Under the pieces are notes generated by a model. The model ran no database searches and had not been told where the DNA came from. It was given only the letters and a program-made list of their open reading frames with translations. 26,464 bases of DNA from Jatrophihabitans_A sp035248685 (GTDB lineage Bacteria; Actinomycetota; Actinomycetes; Mycobacteriales; Jatrophihabitantaceae): the NCBI GenBank assembly GCA_035248685.1, contig DATFHF010000046.1, positions 1 to 26,464 of the forward strand, in the 5' to 3' direction. Positions within the stretch are counted from its first letter, which is position 1. The number at the start of each line of letters is the position of its first letter. Below are positions 17,062 to 24,195 of the stretch, piece by piece. Made by a program: the position numbers and the translations under genes.

Positions 17062-17828
17062 TGGGATGCCGGCTGTCGCTGCTCGATGTGGCGATCGAGG
17101 TTGGCGGTGACCCGTCGACCGGGCAAGCCGTGCTGGACGAGCTGGGAAGTTTCGTCGCCATGGCGCGGTTGGCCGGCGCAACCGCCGATGCCGAGGTCGG
17201 GACGATCGAACTCGAGGTATCAGCCGGCACCGCCGCCGGGCAGCTGCTGGCCGAACTCACCCGGATCGCGGTGGATCACTCGCCGCGGTTGTGCATCCAT
17301 GCCGGCGTGGTGTCCGCGGCCGGTGCGAGCATCGTGGTTCCCGGCGCGAGCGGCCTCGGCAAGAGCACGCTGACCGCCGCCCTGGTCCAGGCCGGCTTCG
17401 GCTACCTATCCGACGAGGTGCTCGCGGTGCCCCGTACCGGCGGCTTGCCGGCCCCATTCGCCCGTCCGCTGGCGCTGACCGCCGACTCCTGGACCGCGCT
17501 CGGCCTGGATCCGACCGAACGGCCGGCCGCCGGCGACGAGCGGCTGATCGCCCCGGAGCGGCTGGGCAGCCTGGGTGTGCCGGCGCCGGTGCGGCAGGTG
17601 CTGCTGGCCGAGCGTCGGCCCGGGCCGGCCGAGCTGACCATGGTGTCGCGGGGGGCCGCGGTGTCGGCGTTGCTGAGCCGCTCGTTCAACCACTTCCGCG
17701 ACCCGGCCGGCAGCTTCCGCGCGGTAGTCGATCTGCTCCAGCAAGCCCAGGTGTGGACGGCCGGCTATCAGGAGGCGCCGGAGTTGGCCGCGCTGCTGGC
17801 CGGCCGCTGGCTCAACGACGGGCGCTGA
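17061..17828 (+). CDS. HprK-like P-loop kinase
   Basis: A 255-aa protein resembling the catalytic domain of HPr serine kinase. Walker A GASGLGKST is at 95-103, preceded by the family LCIHAGVVS block (78-86) and followed by YLSDEVLAV (115-123), where Asp118-Glu119 may act as the Walker-B/catalytic acids. It lacks the N-terminal domain of true HprK, and no HPr gene is nearby. Relatives are known as precursor-peptide kinases in some lasso clusters and as HprK-related proteins in polysaccharide loci. The ATG overlaps the pqqD-like stop. It converges on the nucleotidyltransferase gene with one base between the stops. Confidence 0.82.
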   Translation: MGCRLSLLDVAIEVGGDPSTGQAVLDELGSFVAMARLAGATADAEVGTIELEVSAGTAAGQLLAELTRIAVDHSPRLCIHAGVVSAAGASIVVPGASGLGKSTLTAALVQAGFGYLSDEVLAVPRTGGLPAPFARPLALTADSWTALGLDPTERPAAGDERLIAPERLGSLGVPAPVRQVLLAERRPGPAELTMVSRGAAVSALLSRSFNHFRDPAGSFRAVVDLLQQAQVWTAGYQEAPELAALLAGRWLNDGR

Positions 17829-17829
17829 C

Positions 17830-19017
17830 TCAACGGCTATCGGCGACCGCGGCCAGGTAGCGCTGGCGAGCGGCCGGGTCCGGGACGTCCAGCATGGCGC
17901 TGGCGGGATTGTCGGCATCCAACCAGGCCGGCCGGACGTAGCGGCGACCGGCGCCGGACCGGACCCACAACCAGGCGTGTCGGGTCAGCTCCCGGGCCGA
18001 GCTGGGCCCGGTCGCCCGGACCGACCGGGCTACCGAGCGCGCCAGCGCCGGCCGGGCCGGATCGTCCTGGAGTGGGCTGAGCCGATCCAGGCCACCGGCC
18101 AACGCCAGCCAACCCCGGCCACCGGCCAGCTCGACGAGCACCTCGCGGGCAACCGCGGTGGACAGCAGCCGGGACGTCCGGCCCAACACCACCGCCAGCG
18201 ACGGTCCGGCGCCGATCCGGCCGGCCGCGGCGAGCACTGCCGGCCAGTCCGGTCGGTCATCGGACGGGCCGTCGCCGGTGGCGCCGGCGGCAAGGTGTGC
18301 ATCGAGCAGCCAGCCCAACCGATTGGCCCCCGACAGGGCCGCATGCAAACCGACGTGCACCAACTGATCGGCCGCCGACAGCGCCGGGAAGCCGGCCGCC
18401 AGCACCCGGCTGCGGTCCAGCAGGTCCGCGGTCGGGGCATCGAAGCTGGCCCGGCGGGTGGCATCGTTGAAGATCGACCAGTGCAGGTCGAGCAGCACGC
18501 CGCGCGGTGAGCGCAGCCGCAGCTCGCCGGGTCGCTCACGTGCCAGCAGCGGCCAGTTGCGGTCCACCAGGTGATAGCCGGCGGCCTCCAGTTCGGCCAG
18601 CACCCGCTCGAAGTCGGTTGGTGCCACCAGCAGATCCAGGTCGACGTAGTGCCGCAGGTCCGGTCGTGGATACACGCTGTGCGCCAGCGCAGGTCCCTTG
18701 AGCACCAACCAGCGGACGCCGGCCCGGTCGGCCAATCCACCGAACTCCCGCACGGCGGCCAGGCTGCGCGCCTGCGCGGCCAGGAACCGGGGGCGTTGCC
18801 GAGCCAACTCGGCCCAGGCCGGTTCGGTCAGCGGAGCGCAACCGGCCAGCCAAGCCTCGACCCCGTGCCGGCGGGCCAGCTGAATTACCGAATCGGCCTG
18901 TTCGGCGGTGCGGCCGGCCAGCATCGGCAACGCGCCGGGCCGGGCTCGCAGCACCGCAGTCAGTTCGGACAGCCGCCGGCCGGCGTGCTGACTGCGCGCG
19001 CGGCGGATCACCGGCAA
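17830..19017 (-). CDS. Nucleotidyltransferase family protein (NTP_transf_5 type)
   Basis: A 395-aa protein with the polymerase-beta-like nucleotidyltransferase pattern of the NTP_transf_5 family: WLVLKGPALAHSVYPRPDLR at about 103-122, then VDLDLLV with Asp126 and Asp128 as likely metal ligands, and DLHWSIF (about 177-183) offering a third acidic residue. The C-terminal half is helical and not recognised. It would transfer a nucleotide to an unknown acceptor. The family commonly accompanies PqqD and HprK-like genes. The start is uncertain: TTG at 19017 is the longest choice, and a GTG two codons later is possible. It is divergent from the toroid gene by 189 nt. Confidence 0.78.
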   Translation of the reverse strand: MPVIRRARSQHAGRRLSELTAVLRARPGALPMLAGRTAEQADSVIQLARRHGVEAWLAGCAPLTEPAWAELARQRPRFLAAQARSLAAVREFGGLADRAGVRWLVLKGPALAHSVYPRPDLRHYVDLDLLVAPTDFERVLAELEAAGYHLVDRNWPLLARERPGELRLRSPRGVLLDLHWSIFNDATRRASFDAPTADLLDRSRVLAAGFPALSAADQLVHVGLHAALSGANRLGWLLDAHLAAGATGDGPSDDRPDWPAVLAAAGRIGAGPSLAVVLGRTSRLLSTAVAREVLVELAGGRGWLALAGGLDRLSPLQDDPARPALARSVARSVRATGPSSARELTRHAWLWVRSGAGRRYVRPAWLDADNPASAMLDVPDPAARQRYLAAVADSR

Positions 19018-19100
19018 TGTGTATCAGGCCGGCGGGTATCAGACGCGGCGGCCGGGGCTCATCCGTCGGGGCGAAACCGACAGGCGTTGCATTAGTGCTC

Positions 19101-19147
19101 TGTCGAGCCGCCGTTTTCAGTTCTGGCTACCCAACGGCGGTTCGGCA
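19101..19147 (+). promoter_or_regulatory. 15-bp stem-loop in nucleotidyltransferase / toroid gap
   Basis: Bases 19101-19115 pair with 19133-19147 over 15 positions with a 17-nt loop. Thirteen pairs are Watson-Crick and two (19103/19145, 19107/19141) are G.U if the plus strand is transcribed, but A.C mismatches on the minus strand. That asymmetry suggests a plus-strand RNA element. A candidate -10 lies downstream at 19178, so an upstream promoter would be required for it to be in the leader. Confidence 0.5.
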
Positions 19148-19167
19148 TGGCACCCTGTGTCAATACG

Positions 19168-19186
19168 GTGTGAAATTTATGTACAG
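19168..19186 (+). promoter_or_regulatory. shared motif GTGTGAAA-N4-TGTACAG and possible -10
   Basis: GTGTGAAA (19168-19175) and TGTACAG (19180-19186) repeat the blocks found at 16661-16681. The AT-rich stretch includes TATGTA (19178-19183), a possible -10 about 24 nt before the GTG start, followed by the AGGGGAAAG ribosome site. It is the most AT-rich spot in this gap. The assignment as promoter or operator is uncertain. Confidence 0.4.
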
Positions 19187-19206
19187 ATTCAGGGGAAAGA
19201 CGAGCC

Positions 19207-20427
19207 GTGTCTAATACCAAGGTGAGCGCGAGCGAGCGGATGCGGGCCGTCGACGGCATGCCGGACCGGCAGCCGGTCGGGGCCGAGATCGACCAGCTTT
19301 GCGGCCTCGCGCTCAAGGCGTTGCCGGCGATGTACCGCACCGACAGCCGGCAGTTCGTCCAGACCGTCCGCAAGGATCCGAGCGCCGACGCCGGCTTGCG
19401 GCAGGAAGGCAGCAGCCTGCGCTACTCAGCGATCGTCGCGCTCGGTCTGGCCTGGACCGCACCGCGGACCCAACACAGCGTGCTCTCCGGCTGGACGGCC
19501 GCCGAGCTGGCACGGCACACCACCGAACTCAGCGTCCAGTCGGGGACCGACCTCGGTGCGGTGGCGCTCGCCGGCTGGGCCCGAGCCGAGGTCGCCGACG
19601 AAATCTCCGAGCCGGTGTACCACCGGCTAGTGACCGAGGTGCGGGCCGGCACCGCCCAGCCGATGGTTGACTTCGCCTGGACGCTGACCGCCCTGCTGGC
19701 CGCGCTGGCGGTGCAGGACCGGGCCGAGCTACGGCAAGCCGCGGCGATCGCCGCCGAGCGACTGTTAGCCGCCCAGGGCGGCAACGGCATTTGGGGCCAT
19801 CATCTGCCGATGTCGGCGCTGGCCCGCTACCGCGCGCATGTCGGCTGCTTCGCCGATCAGGTGTACCCGATCCAGGCACTGGCCCGATACGCCCGGGCCA
19901 CCGGCGACGGCCGGGCACTGGCCGCGGCCAACCGATGCGCTCGCCGGATCGTCGAGCTTCAAGGCCCGGCCGGGCAATGGTGGTGGCACTACGACGCCCG
20001 CACCGGCGATGTGGTGGAGGGCTACCCGGTGTACAGCGTGCACCAGCACGCGATGGCACCGATGGCGCTGTTCGACCTGCTCGAAGCCGGCGGCGCCGAC
20101 CATCGCACGGCCATCCTGGACGGCCTCGGCTGGCTGCGCCGGCACCCGGAGCCGGGCGGCGCGCTGATCGATCAGCAGACCGGCGCGATCTGGCGAAAGA
20201 TCGGCCGCCGGGAGCCGCGCAAGGCGACCAGGTCGCTGCGCGCGGTATCCACCTCGATCTCACCCAACTGGCGATTGCGCGCCCTCGACACACTGTTCAA
20301 ACCAGGCGAGCTCGACTACGAGTGCCGCCCCTACGAACTCGGCTGGCTGCTCTACGCCTGGCTGTCCGGCGGGATCAGCGGCGCCCGCCCGCCCGGCATC
20401 GAGCCGGCGACCGAGGCCGGCGGCTGA
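19207..20427 (+). CDS. Unrecognised alpha/alpha-toroid-like protein of polysaccharide locus
   Basis: A 406-aa mainly helical protein, with no signal peptide or membrane segment. Repeated helix pairs with aromatic and Gly-rich turns suggest an (alpha/alpha) toroid as in six-hairpin glycosidases or terpene-cyclase-like folds. The most distinctive blocks are GNGIWGHHLPMSALARYRAH (192-211), QWWWHYDARTGDVVEGYPVY (257-276) and SVHQHAMAPMALFDLLEAGG (277-296), full of His, Trp and acidic residues that could line a pocket. I do not recognise a characterised family. The GTG start has AGGGGAAAG at good spacing. It leads a unit with the WecG-type transferase (4-nt gap) and wecC. Codon 187 is TTA. Confidence 0.75.
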   Translation: MSNTKVSASERMRAVDGMPDRQPVGAEIDQLCGLALKALPAMYRTDSRQFVQTVRKDPSADAGLRQEGSSLRYSAIVALGLAWTAPRTQHSVLSGWTAAELARHTTELSVQSGTDLGAVALAGWARAEVADEISEPVYHRLVTEVRAGTAQPMVDFAWTLTALLAALAVQDRAELRQAAAIAAERLLAAQGGNGIWGHHLPMSALARYRAHVGCFADQVYPIQALARYARATGDGRALAAANRCARRIVELQGPAGQWWWHYDARTGDVVEGYPVYSVHQHAMAPMALFDLLEAGGADHRTAILDGLGWLRRHPEPGGALIDQQTGAIWRKIGRREPRKATRSLRAVSTSISPNWRLRALDTLFKPGELDYECRPYELGWLLYAWLSGGISGARPPGIEPATEAGG

Positions 20428-20431
20428 GCCG

Positions 20432-21244
20432 ATGGCCGGGCCGGGTACCCGCCGGTTGCTGTTCGGGCTGGAGGTCGACGCGCTCACCATGGGTGAGGTC
20501 CTCGAGCTGTGCGAACAGCGGCTGGCCACGCGGGAACAGCTCCAGGTCGGCGTCGTCAATGCCGCGAAATTGGTCCGGCTGCGTTCTGACCAACTCCTGC
20601 GGGATTCGTTGCTGACCTGCGATCTGATGCTCGCCGACGGGCAGTCGGTGGTGTGGGCCAGCCGGCTGCTGCGCCGGCCACTGCCGGAACGGATCGCCGG
20701 CATCGACCTGTTCGAACGGCTGCTGGAGCTTGCCGAGCGCACCGAGCGCTCGGTGTATCTGCTGGGCGCTCGGCCCGAGGTGCTGGCCACCCTTCGGCAG
20801 CGGCTGGCCGAGCGACTGCCCGGGCTGCGAATCGCCGGCGCCCGGGACGGCTACTACCCGCCGGAGCAGGCGGCCGAGGTCGCCCGCGAGATCCGCGACA
20901 GCGGAGCGGATCTGCTGTTCCTGGGCATGGTGTCGCCCAAGAAGGAGATTTTCCTAGGCGACTACGGCGAGCTGATGCAGGTGCCGATCATGCACGGGGT
21001 GGGCGGCTCCTTCGACGTGCTGGCCGGAGTAACCAAGCGCGCTCCGGTTCGCTGGCAGCGGCTGGGCTTGGAATGGCTCTATCGGTTGTTACAGGAGCCG
21101 AGACGGCTGTGGCGCCGCTATCTGGTCACCAACAGCGCGTTCGGATGGCAGTTGCTGCGCGAGCTGTTCCGACCCACCCCCGCCTACCGGCCGTCGACCA
21201 CCGGCCGACCGGCGAACTGCGGTAGCGGCGGGACGCACGAATGA
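20432..21244 (+). CDS. WecG/TagA/CpsF family glycosyltransferase
   Basis: A 270-aa GT26-type enzyme, cytoplasmic and membrane-associated, transferring ManNAc or ManNAcA from its UDP donor to a lipid-linked sugar. Family blocks in order: VVNAAKLV (41-48), LMLADGQSVVWASRLL with the likely catalytic Asp69, RIAGIDLFERLL (87-98), VYLLGA, DGYYPPE, LLFLGMVSPKKE (161-172), HGVGGSFDVLAG (188-199) and the C-terminal GLEWLYRLLQEPRRLWRRYL. The usual PKQE is PKKE here (Lys171 for Gln). The C-terminal amphipathic tail used for membrane binding is present. The neighbouring wecC would supply UDP-ManNAcA, supporting WecG-like activity. Codon 220 is TTA. Confidence 0.88.
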   Translation: MAGPGTRRLLFGLEVDALTMGEVLELCEQRLATREQLQVGVVNAAKLVRLRSDQLLRDSLLTCDLMLADGQSVVWASRLLRRPLPERIAGIDLFERLLELAERTERSVYLLGARPEVLATLRQRLAERLPGLRIAGARDGYYPPEQAAEVAREIRDSGADLLFLGMVSPKKEIFLGDYGELMQVPIMHGVGGSFDVLAGVTKRAPVRWQRLGLEWLYRLLQEPRRLWRRYLVTNSAFGWQLLRELFRPTPAYRPSTTGRPANCGSGGTHE

Positions 21245-21257
21245 CGGGAGAGCAGAC

Positions 21258-22514
21258 GTGAGCGAGGCATTCACCGGAACGGTGGCGGTGGTGGGGCTGG
21301 GCTACATCGGCCTGCCGACCGCGGCGGCGCTGGCCACCCGGGGCATCGAGGTCATCGGAGTGGACGTCAATCCGGAAACCGTGCGGGCCGTCAGCAACGG
21401 CGAGGTGCCCTTCGTCGAACCGGATCTGGCAATCGCGGTGAGCGGGGCGGTGGCCATGGGGCGGCTGACGGCCACCGAGCAGATGCCGGAGGCGGATGCC
21501 TTCATCATCGCGGTGCCGACGCCGTTCCTGGCCGACCGATCGGCCGACCTGAGCTACATCCGCTCGTCGGTGAAGGCAATTGCACCGAAGCTGCGCGGCG
21601 GCGAGGTGATCATCCTCGAGTCGACCTCACCGCCTGGCACCGCGGCGCTGCTCAGCGAATGGGTGGCTGAGCTTCGTCCGGACCTCAACATGCCGCACAA
21701 CCTGGACGGGGTGCCGGACGTTTACGTCGCGCACTGCCCGGAGCGGGTGCTGCCCGGCCGGGTGATGATCGAGATTGTCACCAACGATCGGGTGATCGGC
21801 GGCGTGACCAGGCGCTGTGCCGAGCAGGCGGCCACCCTGTACCGGGTGTTCTGCCAGGGCAAGTTGCTGCTGTCCGACGCCGCCAGCGCGGAGATGGCCA
21901 AGCTCGTCGAAAACGCCTACCGGGACGTCAACATCGCGTTCGCTAACGAGCTCTCGCTGATCTGTGACAAGTTGCGGCTCGACGTCTGGGAGATCATCAA
22001 GCTGGCAAACCACCACCCCCGGGTGAACATCCTCTCCCCCGGCCCCGGTGTGGGTGGGCACTGCATCGCGGTTGACCCGTGGTTCATCGTCGCCTCGGCG
22101 CCGGAGCTCGCCCAGCTGATCAGGACGGCCCGCGAGGTCAATGACAGCAAGCCGCACCACGTGGCACAGCAGGTCATCACCAAGGCCGGCCGGTTCAACG
22201 CGCCGACCATCGCCTGCCTGGGCCTGGCATTCAAAGCGAATATCGATGACCTGCGGGAGAGCCCGGCCGTCGAAATCGTCGCGCAGATCGCCGACCAGCT
22301 GCCCGGGGTGGACGTGCTGACCGTCGAGCCGTACGTCGAGAAGCTGCCGCCCGCTCTGGACAACCGGCCGAATGTCCGACTGACCAGGGCCACCGAGGCG
22401 ATCGAGGCCGCCGATATCGTCGTGCTGCTGGTCGACCACGACCAATTCAAGACGATCAACCGCAGCCTGCTGGCCGGCAAGGTCGTCTACGACACCCGGG
22501 GTGCCTGGCGCTGA
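21258..22514 (+). CDS. wecC: UDP-N-acetyl-D-mannosamine dehydrogenase
   Basis: A 418-aa NAD-dependent nucleotide-sugar dehydrogenase that oxidises UDP-ManNAc to UDP-ManNAcA in two steps. The Rossmann motif GLGYIG is at 13-18, ESTSPPGT at 121-128, the substrate-binding VENAYRDVNIAFANE at 217-231, and the catalytic cysteine 269 lies in GPGVGGHCIAVDPWF, which matches the WecC subgroup rather than UDP-glucose dehydrogenases. FKANIDDLRESP follows at 325-336. The GTG start has GGGAGAG upstream. It lies 13 nt after the WecG-like gene. Its 3' end overlaps the convergent Wzz-like gene by 28 nt. A different HexNAc substrate remains possible. Confidence 0.88.
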   Translation: MSEAFTGTVAVVGLGYIGLPTAAALATRGIEVIGVDVNPETVRAVSNGEVPFVEPDLAIAVSGAVAMGRLTATEQMPEADAFIIAVPTPFLADRSADLSYIRSSVKAIAPKLRGGEVIILESTSPPGTAALLSEWVAELRPDLNMPHNLDGVPDVYVAHCPERVLPGRVMIEIVTNDRVIGGVTRRCAEQAATLYRVFCQGKLLLSDAASAEMAKLVENAYRDVNIAFANELSLICDKLRLDVWEIIKLANHHPRVNILSPGPGVGGHCIAVDPWFIVASAPELAQLIRTAREVNDSKPHHVAQQVITKAGRFNAPTIACLGLAFKANIDDLRESPAVEIVAQIADQLPGVDVLTVEPYVEKLPPALDNRPNVRLTRATEAIEAADIVVLLVDHDQFKTINRSLLAGKVVYDTRGAWR

Positions 22515-23212
22515 CTTCGCCGACCGACCAGCCAGGCCAACCAGCCGCTCAGGCCGGTGCCCAGCACCAGCGTGGTTGCCATCGCCCGGGTTTTGCTGCC
22601 GGTCTGGTAGTAGATCGGTAGCGTGGGCGGGCTCTGCTCGAGCCTGATCAGGTTCACCGTGGCCACCCCGGCATCGCTCTGCAATCGATCCAGGTCATCG
22701 CGGATCTCGGCCAGCACCCGAGTGATGGTCGCGCTGACCTCGGCGACCGTGGTACCGGCGGCCTGCACGTCCAGCGCGGCCCGGTCGAAGTTGGTGGCGA
22801 ACTGGCCGCCGGAATTGGGGAGCCGGACCCCGTAGCCGTGCCGGATCCCCTCCCCCACCAGGGTCACCGAGTCCGAGACCACCGCCGGTTCGCTCGGTGA
22901 GGCTCCGACCATCTTGGCAATCACCCCGGCGGTGCTGATCAGGCTCTCGGAGTTGACCGACAGCCCGTTCGGGTTGGCCGTGCTCTTGGGCGCGACCAGC
23001 ACCATGGTGACCTGCGACCAGTACACGCCGGGACGGCGCGCCAACCGGTAGCCAACCGCGCCGCTGACCAGCAGCCCGATGAGCAAGATCAGCCAGGTCC
23101 GCAAGAGGAAAGTCGGCAACCGGAAGATTCGCCGCCGGGCCACCCGGCGACCGCCATCGGCCATCGACCCCCGGCTGGTTGCGATGCCGGCAACGGGAGA
23201 ATTGCCGGTCAC
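22487..23212 (-). CDS. Wzz-like polysaccharide co-polymerase, first copy
   Basis: A 241-aa membrane protein with one helix near the N-terminus (about 36-57) and one near the C-terminus (about 208-228), the layout of Wzz/chain-length determinant proteins. The extracytoplasmic part has VYWSQVTMVLVAPK (63-76), as in the family's beta strand after TM1, and an Asp/Leu-rich helix near 165-180. There is no P loop, so it lacks a tyrosine-kinase domain. The GTG start is preceded by GGGGAGG. The gene is opposite to its neighbours: it overlaps wecC by 28 nt at the 3' end and diverges from the second Wzz-like gene. The extracellular part is weakly conserved, so the role is inferred from topology and context. 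Confidence 0.68.
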   Translation of the reverse strand: MTGNSPVAGIATSRGSMADGGRRVARRRIFRLPTFLLRTWLILLIGLLVSGAVGYRLARRPGVYWSQVTMVLVAPKSTANPNGLSVNSESLISTAGVIAKMVGASPSEPAVVSDSVTLVGEGIRHGYGVRLPNSGGQFATNFDRAALDVQAAGTTVAEVSATITRVLAEIRDDLDRLQSDAGVATVNLIRLEQSPPTLPIYYQTGSKTRAMATTLVLGTGLSGWLAWLVGRRSQRQAPRVS

Positions 23213-23257
23213 GGCACCTCCCCGCCTGTCGTCAGAAATCTCCGAGCCGGACTACTC

Positions 23258-23268
23258 TATGTAATATT
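23258..23268 (+). promoter_or_regulatory. possible -10 region for second Wzz-like gene
   Basis: TATGTAATATT is an isolated AT-rich stretch in the divergent gap between the two Wzz-like genes, followed by CAGG. It resembles TATGTA...ATTCAGG before the toroid gene. TATGTA or TAATAT could serve as -10. No matching -35 was found. Confidence 0.35.
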
Positions 23269-23309
23269 CAGGTAGGTTGCCATTAGCGCGCACCGCGCGC
23301 ACCTGCCTG
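23269..23309 (+). promoter_or_regulatory. two-tier stem-loop in leader of second Wzz-like gene
   Basis: CAGGTAGGT (23269-23277) pairs with ACCTGCCTG (23301-23309) over 9 positions, one being a U.G pair on the plus strand only. Inside, GCGCGC (23286-23291) pairs with GCGCGC (23295-23300) around ACC, leaving an 8-nt bulge TGCCATTA. It sits between the possible -10 and the AGGGGGC ribosome site, so it may be an mRNA leader structure or an operator. Confidence 0.5.
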
Positions 23310-23328
23310 ATGTGTCCTAGGGGGCCGA

Positions 23329-24195
23329 GTGGCAACCAGCACGACCCGGTCTTTCTCGGACCTGCCGCGGATCATGCTCCAGCGGTGGTACTTCACCCTG
23401 GTCGGCTTGCTCATTACGGTCGTGCTGTGCGGGTTGGCGGCGATCGCCGTTCCGGTGAAGTACCAGGCCAAGGCCCAGATTCTGGTGCTGCCGCCGCACA
23501 CCTCGGTAGGCACCGGCGGCAACCCCTACCTCGCGCTGGGCGGGCTGCAAGCCGCCGCGGACGTGCTGGCCCGCGCGATGTCGGACGGCAAGACCTTCCT
23601 GCTGCTGCGCAGCGAAGGCATCACCGGAACCTACACGGTGGCCCGCGATCTCACCACGAGCGGGCCGATCCTGCTGGTGGCCGCCGAAGACAGCACCCCG
23701 GCCGGCGCGCTGAACACGCTGAACGGCATCCTTGGCCAGGCCGCTCCCCGGTTGACCGAGCTGCAGGACGAGCTCAGCGTGCCGGCGAACACCAGGCTTA
23801 CCTCCAACGTGTTCACCCAGGACACGGTGGCGGGCATCCAGCGCAAGAGCCAGATCCGGGCCATCCTGGTGGCTTTAGCGGCCGGCGTCTTCATCACGAT
23901 CATGCTGGTGTCGGCGGCCGATTCAGTGCTGTCCCGGCGCCGCCGGCGGCGGCTGGCCCGCGCCGAGCGGGCCGCCCTGGATCGGCCGGACCCGGACGAG
24001 GTCGCCGCGGCTGCGGCCGCTAGTCGCCGGCATGCGATGGCCGGCAGCAGGCCGCCCGCGGACGCCGTGACCGGGCCGGCCGACACCGAACAGCTGCGCG
24101 AAATGCTGGCCGCCGCCGAGGAGCGGGACCGACCGGCCAGCACCGGTTGGTCGGCGGTGACCACCAAGCACGCCGGCCGGCGCGGGAATGGCTGA
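23329..24195 (+). CDS. Wzz-like polysaccharide co-polymerase, second copy
   Basis: A 288-aa protein with TM1 at about 21-43, the typical following strand KYQAKAQILVLPP (44-56), a 120-residue extracytoplasmic domain, TM2 at about 177-197 and a cytoplasmic tail starting with six arginines (203-208) and ending in low-complexity Ala/Arg. The layout fits Wzz/GNVR-type chain-length regulators, but there is no P-loop kinase domain and the GNVR motif itself is not visible. The GTG start has AGGGGGC upstream. The last 8 nt overlap the O-antigen ligase-like gene, implying coupled synthesis of the co-polymerase and polymerase. Codon 183 is TTA. Confidence 0.75.
   Translation: MATSTTRSFSDLPRIMLQRWYFTLVGLLITVVLCGLAAIAVPVKYQAKAQILVLPPHTSVGTGGNPYLALGGLQAAADVLARAMSDGKTFLLLRSEGITGTYTVARDLTTSGPILLVAAEDSTPAGALNTLNGILGQAAPRLTELQDELSVPANTRLTSNVFTQDTVAGIQRKSQIRAILVALAAGVFITIMLVSAADSVLSRRRRRRLARAERAALDRPDPDEVAAAAAASRRHAMAGSRPPADAVTGPADTEQLREMLAAAEERDRPASTGWSAVTTKHAGRRGNG

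Noticed and set aside
16771..19017. Lasso peptide biosynthetic cluster
   Set aside because: PqqD, HprK-like and nucleotidyltransferase genes are present, but no cyclase, leader peptidase, transporter or precursor is in the window, and the context is polysaccharide.
23281..23300. GCGCGC repeats as a Z-DNA or restriction-rich element
   Set aside because: They are better explained as the inner stem of the leader hairpin.
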